5,663 bases of DNA. Origin: Candidatus Latescibacterota bacterium. Lineage in GTDB: Bacteria > JAAXHH01 > JABIQT01. The translations under genes and the position numbers were made by a program. This document shows, one piece after another, positions 1 through 4,306 of this stretch (within the stretch, counting starts at the first letter, position 1; every line of letters starts with the position of its first letter). The DNA is taken from the NCBI GenBank assembly GCA_018667995.1, contig JABIQT010000248.1, forward strand, positions 1 to 5,663, read 5' to 3'. A model generated the notes under the pieces. That model was not told the DNA's origin. It ran no database searches and saw only the letters and a list, made by a program, of their open reading frames with translations.

Positions 1-116
1 CATTGCCATGCGGAACTTCCTCCGAGGGCCTTCCTGTGGGCCTGCAGATTATTGGGCCCCAGTTCGGTGAAGCGGAAATACTGCGAGCCGCCTATGCGTA
101 TGAGCAGGCTCGTTGA
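1..116 (+). CDS. gatA: Glutamyl-tRNA(Gln)/aspartyl-tRNA(Asn) amidotransferase subunit A, C-terminal end (partial)
   Basis: Read from position 3, the frame gives about 37 residues ending at the TGA at 114-116, including [20 protein letters not shown] and ending in AYEQAR. This is the typical C-terminus of GatA: the GLPVGLQ(I/L)(I/V)GP segment of the amidase-signature fold followed by a helix with the pattern [10 protein letters not shown]. GatA is the glutaminase subunit of GatCAB and releases ammonia that is channelled to GatB. The 5' part lies outside the window, so the catalytic Lys-Ser-Ser residues cannot be seen. The stop lies 16 bases before the gatB start, and the gatB ribosome binding site overlaps the gatA end, as expected for an operon. 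Identification rests on remembered family sequence and on the gatB neighbour. Confidence 0.93.
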   Translation, partial: LPCGTSSEGLPVGLQIIGPQFGEAEILRAAYAYEQAR

Positions 117-120
117 GGAG
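115..120 (+). promoter_or_regulatory. Ribosome binding site of gatB
   Basis: GAGGAG overlaps the gatA stop codon and lies 12 bases before the ATG at 133, slightly far but usable. Together with family homology this favours ATG 133 over the upstream in-frame TTG at 52, which would add 27 unrelated residues lying inside gatA. Confidence 0.7.
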
Positions 121-132
121 ATATACCGAACC

Positions 133-1581
133 ATGAGTTATGAAGCAGTGATCGGTTTAGAAGTACATGCCCAACTCCTGACCAATTCCAAGATATTCTG
201 TGGATGCAGTGCCGCCTTTGGCGGAGCCCCCAACACGCATGTCTGTCCCATATGTCTTGGAATGCCTGGCGTGCTGCCTGTACTTAATAAACGTGCCATC
301 TCCTATACCATGAGGATGGCGCTGGCAGTGGGCGGACGAATCGCGGAAGTCAGTCAATTTGCGCGCAAGAACTATTTCTATCCCGATCTTCCGAAAGGCT
401 ACCAGATTTCTCAATACGATCGCGCCGGAGAGCCAGTCTCGATTGGTGGAGCCGTTGAGATCGAGACGGATGATGGTTCCCATTTCATACGTCTTCGTAG
501 AATCCACGTTGAAGAGGAAGCTGGCAAATCCATCCATGATGAGCCTGGATACATCTCAGGTCAGAGTTACATCGATTACAATCGGGCAGGCGTGCCGCTC
601 ATAGAAATCGTCAGCGAACCAGATATCGAAACTCCCCAGCAGGCAGCGGCATTCTTGACGAGGTTACGGCAACTCGTGCAGTACATCGGCGTCTGTGATG
701 GTAATATGGAGGAGGGCAGCATGCGATGCGACGCCAATGTGTCTGTCCGAAAACCTGGTGACCCATTGGGTGAGCTCGCCGAGATAAAGAATCTCAATTC
801 CATACGTGCCGTCGAGCGGGCAATCACATACGAAGTAGAGCGACAGATCGAAGCGAAGAACAACGGTGCGGATATCATTCGCGAGACGCGCGCATGGGAC
901 GAGGCCACGAAGCAGACTTTCTCAACGCGCAGTAAGGAAGAGGCGTCTGACTACCGATATTTTCCCGATCCCGACCTGGTATCGCTGGAGATTGATCGTA
1001 ATTGGGTGGAGCAGATAAACGCTGAATTACCTGAATTGCCGCATATCCGTCAGGCGCGGTTCGAATCCCAATATCAGCTACCCCAAGCCACGGCTCAGAC
1101 GCTGACGGAAACTCGGGACCGCGCTGATTACTTTGAGGAAGTCGCCGAAATCCACGACGATACCAGAACCGTGGGAAACTGGATGCTCAGTGAACTGCTC
1201 CGCGTTCAGAATGAACAGAGCTTGGATAGTCACGAGCTCTACCGTAGAATTCCTGCCGCTCGCTTTGCCAGTCTGCTTCAAAAAATGAAAGAAGAAGAGA
1301 TAAGTGGCAAGATCGCCAAAGATGTTTTGGATAAAATGGCGATTTCAGGAGATGATCCTGGAACGATTATCGAGGCGGAAGGGTTGAGGCAGATCTCTGA
1401 TTCAGGCGCCATTGAGTCCATCGTGAAAGAGGCGATAGCGGCTAATCCCTCGGAGGCAGAAGCCTATTGTGCAGGAAAGACAAAGCTCATCGGCTTCTTC
1501 GTGGGGCAGGTCATGAAAGCCACGAAGGGGCAGGCAAACCCCAAGCTCGTGAACGAGCTGCTACGAAAGCACCTCACTTAG
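133..1581 (+). CDS. gatB: Aspartyl/glutamyl-tRNA amidotransferase subunit B
   Basis: GatB is the kinase/transamidase subunit of GatCAB. It phosphorylates the side chain of Glu-tRNA(Gln) or Asp-tRNA(Asn), then uses ammonia from GatA to make the amide. The product is 482 residues, the usual length. The N-terminal cradle domain starts with YEAVIGLEVHAQL. Cysteines 23, 25, 38 and 41 form the CxC...CxxC zinc site found in one class of GatB. Signature segments follow in order: RKNYFYPDLPKGYQIS, HVEEEAGK (from residue 125), DYNRAGVPLIEIVSEPD, MEEGSMRCDANVSVR (from residue 192), EIKNLNS and SDYRYFPDPDL. The C-terminal third is the helical plus YqeY-like tail, ending in the common KGQANPKLVNELLRK pattern. 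The start follows GAGGAG and matches the family; the frame is open further upstream but overlaps gatA. No odd features. gatC is not in the window. Confidence 0.98.
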   Translation: MSYEAVIGLEVHAQLLTNSKIFCGCSAAFGGAPNTHVCPICLGMPGVLPVLNKRAISYTMRMALAVGGRIAEVSQFARKNYFYPDLPKGYQISQYDRAGEPVSIGGAVEIETDDGSHFIRLRRIHVEEEAGKSIHDEPGYISGQSYIDYNRAGVPLIEIVSEPDIETPQQAAAFLTRLRQLVQYIGVCDGNMEEGSMRCDANVSVRKPGDPLGELAEIKNLNSIRAVERAITYEVERQIEAKNNGADIIRETRAWDEATKQTFSTRSKEEASDYRYFPDPDLVSLEIDRNWVEQINAELPELPHIRQARFESQYQLPQATAQTLTETRDRADYFEEVAEIHDDTRTVGNWMLSELLRVQNEQSLDSHELYRRIPAARFASLLQKMKEEEISGKIAKDVLDKMAISGDDPGTIIEAEGLRQISDSGAIESIVKEAIAANPSEAEAYCAGKTKLIGFFVGQVMKATKGQANPKLVNELLRKHLT

Positions 1582-1607
1582 CGATCTTATTGATGCGAAG
1601 TGAGTTT
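1573..1607 (+). terminator. Weak candidate terminator after gatB
   Basis: CTCACTT (1573-1579) and AAGTGAG (1598-1604) form a perfect 7-bp stem around an 18-base loop, followed by only TTT. The 5' arm overlaps the gatB stop codon. A second 7-bp hairpin, GAAGGCT (1614-1620) with AGCCTTC (1633-1639), follows directly and also has almost no T-tract. Either or both could end the gat transcript, but neither is a textbook intrinsic terminator. Confidence 0.35.
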
Positions 1608-1959
1608 GCCGTGGAAGGCTAGTAATCCCCAAAGCCTTCTTGAGGCCGTGGTTGATCGCGGATAAAGCCGGTTATGATACCCTACTGCCTCCCGGGGGAA
1701 TTTGGTTGAGAAAGAACAACTGCCCTGTGATCTTTGCGACGGAACTTGTTCGCGGGGCCCAGGACATTAACTCAAACCATGAGCCAGGTCCATTAGAAAC
1801 CCTTTTTGCAAGATGGGCGTGATTACCATCATTGTCGGGTTTACCTCGATCGAATATCTTACCGTACGTCAAACACCTGAATGAAAGCCATCTTCGGACC
1901 GTGAACAATGGCTTTCCAACAGCCCTATAAATCGTTGAATCACTGGCCATGAAGTCCAA
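1608..1959 (+). other. Gene-free spacer with several inverted repeats; possible structured RNA
   Basis: I see no credible coding region here; the short open frames on both strands lack a ribosome site and family resemblance. The region does contain pairing potential. GCCC (1722-1725) plus ATCTTTGC (1730-1737) can pair with GCAAGAT (1808-1814) plus GGGC (1815-1818), giving 11 pairs around a small bulge and a 4-base bulge. Inside this, GGAC (1762-1765) pairs with GTCC (1788-1791) and CTCA (1771-1774) with TGAG (1780-1783). A possible -10 box TATGAT (1673-1678) lies 15 bases after TTGATC, a poor -35 at short spacing. A perfect 9-bp inverted repeat lies at 1883-1916. I compared the stretch by memory with 6S RNA, SRP RNA and common riboswitches and could not assign it. 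Confidence 0.3.
1883..1916. repeat. Perfect 9-bp inverted repeat upstream of the regulator
   Basis: GAAAGCCAT (1883-1891) and ATGGCTTTC (1908-1916) are exact reverse complements around a 16-base loop, inside which TTC (1893-1895) and GAA (1903-1905) can add three pairs. There is no T-tract on either side in either direction, so it does not look like an intrinsic terminator. It lies 74 bases before the regulator start and could be an operator or an RNA hairpin. Confidence 0.45.
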
Positions 1960-1986
1960 TTGACCGGTGGGTCACTAAACTATAAC
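1960..1986 (+). promoter_or_regulatory. Possible sigma70-type promoter placed for a leaderless regulator mRNA
   Basis: TTGACC (1960-1965) and TATAAC (1981-1986) each match five of six consensus bases, but the 15-base spacer is short. The -10-like box ends four bases before the ATG at 1991, so transcription from it would begin at or very near the start codon. This fits the lack of a Shine-Dalgarno sequence close to that ATG; the nearest purine-rich run, GGTGGG at 1966-1971, is 19 bases away. The evidence is weak. Confidence 0.25.
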
Positions 1987-1990
1987 AAAT

Positions 1991-2443
1991 ATGTCGACTA
2001 CGCCTGAACTCAAAGGTTCGAAAATCCTAATCGTAGATGATGCGCCGACGGTGATGAAGTTGTTGCAGCGTGCATTGAAGACGGAAGGGTACGATGTACT
2101 GGCAGCCACAAACGGCGCCGTAGCTCTCAACATGGCTGAGGAAGCACTTCCGGATCTTATTCTGCTCGATATCAAGTTGCCTGACATTGACGGTCTGGAG
2201 GTTTGTCGTCGCCTTAAGGAGAGAGAGGCGACCTCGAGTATCCCCGTCATTTTTCTGACGGCACTTGACCAACCACAAAATATGGTCCAGGGCTTTCGAG
2301 CAGGTAGTCAGGATTATGTGTCCAAACCTTTTCACATTGAGGAGGTGCTGGCGCGTGTTAAGATTCATCTCACGCTCAGGCGTCTGATCACTACGATGGA
2401 AGAGCAGCACCAGGAACTGACTCGAAAACACCACGACCTATAA
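1991..2443 (+). CDS. Response-regulator receiver domain with coiled-coil tail; N-terminal piece of a split sigma54 activator
   Basis: The 150-residue product is a CheY-like receiver (residues 11-127) followed by the start of an amphipathic helix. Acidic pocket D16-D17, phospho-acceptor D60 (in ILLDIKLPDIDG), T90 and K112 (in SKPF) are all present, so the domain should accept phosphate from a histidine kinase; no kinase is in the window. After residue 128 the heptad-like LRRLITTMEEQHQELTRKHH begins and is cut by TAA at 2441-2443. The same frame continues directly into the coiled coil and AAA+ domain of the next entry. This is therefore the input half of what looks like one 519-position regulator. 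ATG 1991 is the first start after an in-frame TAA at 1976-1978 and has no clear ribosome site. As a stand-alone protein it would resemble a single-domain receiver; the downstream half argues for a broken or two-part activator. Confidence 0.9.
   Translation: MSTTPELKGSKILIVDDAPTVMKLLQRALKTEGYDVLAATNGAVALNMAEEALPDLILLDIKLPDIDGLEVCRRLKEREATSSIPVIFLTALDQPQNMVQGFRAGSQDYVSKPFHIEEVLARVKIHLTLRRLITTMEEQHQELTRKHHDL
2441..2443 (+). other. In-frame TAA separating receiver and AAA+ halves
   Basis: Codon 151 of the frame starting at 1991 is TAA. The following codons stay in the same frame and keep the heptad-like helical character (ESIQQRNALSTERNQLADHL) up to the AAA+ domain at about codon 185. One base change from a sense codon such as CAA, AAA, GAA or TTA would restore one continuous protein. 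No frame change is involved. Confidence 0.9.
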
Positions 2444-2467
2444 GAATCCATCCAGCAACGCAATGCA

Positions 2468-3550
2468 TTGAGCACCGAGAGAAACCAGCTGGCAGATCAT
2501 CTTGCAATGTTGACCGCACGGGAAGCCGAAAGGTGGGGGCTGGAAGGTTTAATTGGTCGGAGCCCAACCATGCAGACCATACTGGACAAGATTCGTCTGC
2601 TACGCCAGTCAGACACAATTCGAATCCTTATCACCGGAGAGAGCGGAACCGGAAAGGAACTGATTGCCCGGGCGATCCACACTGGTAGTGGGCGGCGAGA
2701 GGGACCCTTTATCCCGGTGAATTGCGCTGCTATTCCGGTACAATTGGCGGAGTCGTTGTTTTTTGGTCACGTACGAGGTGCATTCACGGGAGCAGACCGG
2801 GACCGGCAAGGGTATTTTGCGCTCGCGCATACTGGGACGCTCTTTCTGGATGAAGTAGCGGATCTGGCGCCTGAGCTCCAACCAAAACTGCTACGTGTGC
2901 TCGAAGATGGTGTGGTTGTACCGCTCGGATCCTCAAAGGAGCAGAAAATAGATGCGAGGATCATCGTTGCCAGCAATCAGGATCTTCAGACCCGTGTGGC
3001 TCAGGGCGTATTCCGGGAGGACCTGTATTTTCGTCTTCGGCAGGTTGCTGTGGGCGTACCTCCTCTGCGCGATCGAAAAGAGGACGTACCGTTGCTGGCT
3101 AATCATTTTCTGCAGTTGTTTGCTCAGGAAATGGCCATCCCTGTGCCCCAGTTAACGGATATGGCCCTCACACGCTTGCAGGGGTACAGTTTCCCCGGCA
3201 ACGTGCGCGAGTTGAAGAATCTGGTCGAGCATGCTTTGCTTGACAGCCGGGGAAAAGACATTCAGGCAGAGCCCCTCCATCTCTTGCCGAACCTGCCGAT
3301 GGGGACGAACATCTCGCTGGAAAATGGTGGCAATGATCTTGGTTCATCGATGTCGCGGAGTGATGACCTCAGCGGATTCGAAGCTCAGAATGAATTGCCC
3401 CTCAATCTGGAGGAGGCCGAGTTGCTCGTAATCAAACGGGCCGTAGCTCATACCCATGGGAACGTGGCCGCAGCGGCCAGGCTCCTGGGTACGAATCGTA
3501 CCCGAATCTATCGTACTCTGAACCCTGAGAAATACAAAATCTCCAGTTGA
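2468..3550 (+). CDS. Sigma54-dependent activator, AAA+ and Fis-type HTH half
   Basis: This bacterial enhancer-binding protein half remodels the RNA polymerase-sigma54 closed complex using ATP. Residues, counted from TTG 2468: coiled-coil end 1-25; AAA+ domain about 28-258 with Walker A GESGTGKE (57-64), sigma54-contact loop GAFTGA (104-109), Walker B GTLFLDEV (123-130), sensor I around N170, arginine-finger segment FREDLYFRL (182-190) and sensor II FPGNVREL (242-249). A Ser/Asp/Asn-rich linker of about 35 residues follows, then a Fis-type helix-turn-helix (about 315-350, NVAAAARLLGTNRTRIYRTL). All catalytic motifs are intact, so selection has recently maintained it. The start is uncertain: TTG 2468 and ATG 2507 both lack a good ribosome site, so expression may need readthrough of, or reinitiation after, the TAA at 2441. 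The conserved ESELFG motif reads ESLFFG here. Its likely targets are the repeat clusters at 3601-3658 and 3909-3969. Confidence 0.92.
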   Translation: MSTERNQLADHLAMLTAREAERWGLEGLIGRSPTMQTILDKIRLLRQSDTIRILITGESGTGKELIARAIHTGSGRREGPFIPVNCAAIPVQLAESLFFGHVRGAFTGADRDRQGYFALAHTGTLFLDEVADLAPELQPKLLRVLEDGVVVPLGSSKEQKIDARIIVASNQDLQTRVAQGVFREDLYFRLRQVAVGVPPLRDRKEDVPLLANHFLQLFAQEMAIPVPQLTDMALTRLQGYSFPGNVRELKNLVEHALLDSRGKDIQAEPLHLLPNLPMGTNISLENGGNDLGSSMSRSDDLSGFEAQNELPLNLEEAELLVIKRAVAHTHGNVAAAARLLGTNRTRIYRTLNPEKYKISS

Positions 3551-3600
3551 TTACCTCAGCCATACCTACCCTGTCTAACAGCACCGGACATCATCGATAT

Positions 3601-3658
3601 TGTCGCGACACGTAACACGGATGTATCTCCGCGTGACAGATTGTAACGCCATGTAACG
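3601..3658. promoter_or_regulatory. Enhancer cluster 1: three 17-bp dyad sites
   Basis: Three sites start at 3601, 3622 and 3642 (TGTCGCGACACGTAACA, TGTATCTCCGCGTGACA, TGTAACGCCATGTAACG). Their centres are 21 and 20 bp apart, about two helical turns. All share TGTnnC at the left and GTnAC at the right, as do the three sites of cluster 2. The same structure can be read as a GTNNC motif recurring every 10-11 bp. The cluster lies 50 bp after the activator stop and before its likely terminator, so it falls in the 3' untranslated part of the activator mRNA. By analogy with NtrC-family activators these are probable upstream activator sequences, here weaker matches than in cluster 2. Confidence 0.6.
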
Positions 3659-3692
3659 ATATTCTTGCAGATAAGTGGCCCGTAGCCGGATA

Positions 3693-3725
3693 GCTGGAAG
3701 TAACAGGCTCGTTTCAGCATTTTTT
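3693..3725 (+). terminator. Intrinsic terminator, probably of the activator gene
   Basis: GCTGGAA (3693-3699) pairs with TTTCAGC (3712-3718), seven pairs including one G-U, around a 12-base loop. After one A follows a run of six T (3720-3725). It lies about 170 bases after the activator stop and before the sigma54 promoter, so it would separate the regulator transcript from the downstream unit. The stem is modest. Confidence 0.5.
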
Positions 3726-3908
3726 GCCATGTCGTCAGCATCGTTCCACAGGTCTGGCCCTATTGTTGATTCCGAATGTGGATGAGTCTATGGATAGTAG
3801 TTGTGAAGTTTCATATGTTTAGGTCCATCGTGATAGCTTGTACCATGGGCAAACATAGGCTCGGGCGCTGCATTTTACCTTGGTCCTATTGCTGTATGAA
3901 AGAAAACA
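3726..3908. other. Spacer between enhancer clusters; no gene seen
   Basis: No credible coding region occurs on either strand. Two poor sigma54-like matches are present, TGGCCC-N5-TTGAT (3755-3770) and AGGCTC-N5-CTGCA (3857-3872). Both keep the 12-base GG spacing, but the first lacks the -12 C and the second has three mismatches outside the core dinucleotides. Confidence 0.4.
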
Positions 3909-3969
3909 TGTAACACTGTGTGACACGTTAGTGTTACGCAGTGTTACAATAGTGTAGCGCACTGTTACA
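3909..3969. promoter_or_regulatory. Enhancer cluster 2: three 17-bp palindromic activator sites
   Basis: Sites start at 3909 (TGTAACACTGTGTGACA), 3932 (TGTTACGCAGTGTTACA) and 3953 (TGTAGCGCACTGTTACA). They fit TGTnnCRCn(G/C)TGTnACA, a dyad; the first is palindromic at seven of eight base pairs. Centres at 3917, 3940 and 3961 are 23 and 21 bp apart, placing them on nearly one face of the helix. They lie about 110-150 bp before the predicted start of transcription at 4069, the normal position for enhancers of sigma54 promoters. The outer arms (3907-3926 and 3952-3971) also form an imperfect 20-bp inverted repeat matching at 16 positions. Three dimer sites would suit assembly of one activator hexamer. 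Binding by the adjacent activator is inferred. Confidence 0.78.
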
Positions 3970-4042
3970 TGGTTGCGGGGTAGGAGGAAGTCGCTCTTGA
4001 TTAAGTTGTGTGTTTATATTGAAATAAGAGATTTCGGTTTGT

Positions 4043-4058
4043 TGGCACAGTGATTGCA
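4043..4058 (+). promoter_or_regulatory. Sigma54 (RpoN) -24/-12 promoter
   Basis: TGGCAC (4043-4048), five bases, then TTGCA (4054-4058) matches the TGGCAC-N5-TTGCA consensus at every defined position, with GG and GC exactly 12 bases apart. Transcription should begin near 4069. The upstream gene encodes an activator with the GAFTGA loop, and three palindromic sites lie at enhancer distance. Confidence 0.92.
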
Positions 4059-4068
4059 CAATATATAG

Positions 4069-4208
4069 ACCAGAGAAGGAAAGAATGTATAACGGTATCG
4101 CAGACTTTACGCGCTACCGTTTACTCCCCTCCTCCTCGTTCTTACCTCCAAGGGCTCTCGCCCATTCCCGCCATCGAATCTGCCCATTCGGTGGCGGGTT
4201 TCCTTTTT
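4069..4208 (+). ncRNA. Predicted sigma54-dependent small RNA of about 140 nt
   Basis: The 5' end is set by the promoter at 4043-4058 and the 3' end by the terminator at 4167-4208. Visible structure: hairpin 1 pairs AACGGTA (4091-4097) with TACCGTT (4115-4121), with CGC/GCG (4099-4101, 4111-4113) closing a loop of nine. A pyrimidine-rich unpaired stretch (4122-4149) then holds CCTCC at 4128-4132, 4131-4135 and 4145-4149. A small GGGC-TCTC-GCCC hairpin (4152-4163) and the terminator hairpin follow. CCUCC is complementary to Shine-Dalgarno GGAGG, so base-pairing with target mRNAs is a reasonable guess. The placement next to a sigma54 activator recalls CrcZ and Qrr RNAs, but I recognise no family. 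It could instead be an attenuated leader of the transporter, or encode a short peptide from ATG 4085. Confidence 0.7.
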
Positions 4209-4306
4209 ATGCCTGTTTTCTCTTGACAATATATCCTATCCTGATACCGTTTTTGACTTCCATCATATATATAGGGCTGGTCATCAAATACGAGGTGCCG
4301 CCATGA
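4085..4306 (+). CDS. Doubtful small ORF overlapping the small RNA and the transporter start
   Basis: A 73-residue frame begins with ATG 4085, four bases after AAGGA (4076-4080), and stops at TGA 4304-4306, overlapping the transporter ATG as ATGA. The C-terminal half is hydrophobic (FYACFLLTIYPILIPFLTSI) and could span a membrane. Against it: the frame runs through the strong terminator hairpin at 4167-4198, is rich in Pro, Ser and Arg because it covers the C/U stretch, and resembles nothing I know. It is more likely a by-product of the RNA gene, though the ribosome site and ATGA overlap would suit a translated leader. Confidence 0.2.
   Translation: MYNGIADFTRYRLLPSSSFLPPRALAHSRHRICPFGGGFPFYACFLLTIYPILIPFLTSIIYIGLVIKYEVPP
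4167..4208 (+). terminator. Strong intrinsic terminator of the small RNA
   Basis: CCCGCCATCGAA (4167-4178) pairs with TTCGGTGGCGGG (4187-4198): twelve pairs with one G-U, loop TCTGCCCA, followed directly by TTTCCTTTTT (4199-4208). It stands between the sigma54 promoter and the transporter, so most transcripts from 4069 should stop here unless antitermination occurs. Confidence 0.9.
4209..4302 (+). promoter_or_regulatory. Transporter leader with ribosome binding site
   Basis: GAGGT (4292-4296) lies six bases before ATG 4303 and is a good ribosome site. A perfect -35 box TTGACA occurs at 4223-4228, but no acceptable -10 follows at 16-18 bases, so an independent sigma70 promoter is possible but unproved. 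GATACCGTT (4243-4251) is the exact reverse complement of 4091-4099 in hairpin 1 of the small RNA. Confidence 0.5.

Noticed and set aside
52-132. Upstream TTG start extending GatB by 27 residues
   Set aside because: The added residues overlap gatA in another frame, do not resemble GatB, and the family begins at MSYEAVIGLEVH with GAGGAG upstream of ATG 133.
1784-1802. SRP RNA-like CAGGTCC segment
   Set aside because: The invariant GGAAGGAAGCAGC that follows in bacterial SRP RNA is absent.
1640-1822. 60-codon + strand frame between gatB and the regulator
   Set aside because: Non-ATG start, no ribosome site, no family resemblance, and it lies over inverted repeats.
3556-3741. 61-codon minus-strand frame after the activator
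   Set aside because: No ribosome site or recognisable motif; it spans the repeat cluster and the terminator hairpin, which explain the sequence better.
3857-3872. AGGCTC-N5-CTGCA as a second sigma54 promoter
   Set aside because: The GG/GC spacing is right but three other consensus positions fail, and it lies just upstream of the enhancer cluster with no terminated transcript after it.
3601-3969. CRISPR array or integration-site repeats
   Set aside because: Units are 17-bp dyads at 20-23 bp spacing with no unique spacers of CRISPR length and no cas, integrase or transposase gene nearby; transcription-factor sites explain them better.
4223-4273. Sigma70 promoter for the transporter (TTGACA at 4223, TATATA near 4266)
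   Set aside because: The -35 is perfect, but the AT-rich box is 37 bases away, and nothing closer than GATACC at about 14 bases fits a -10. Not supportable as a promoter call.
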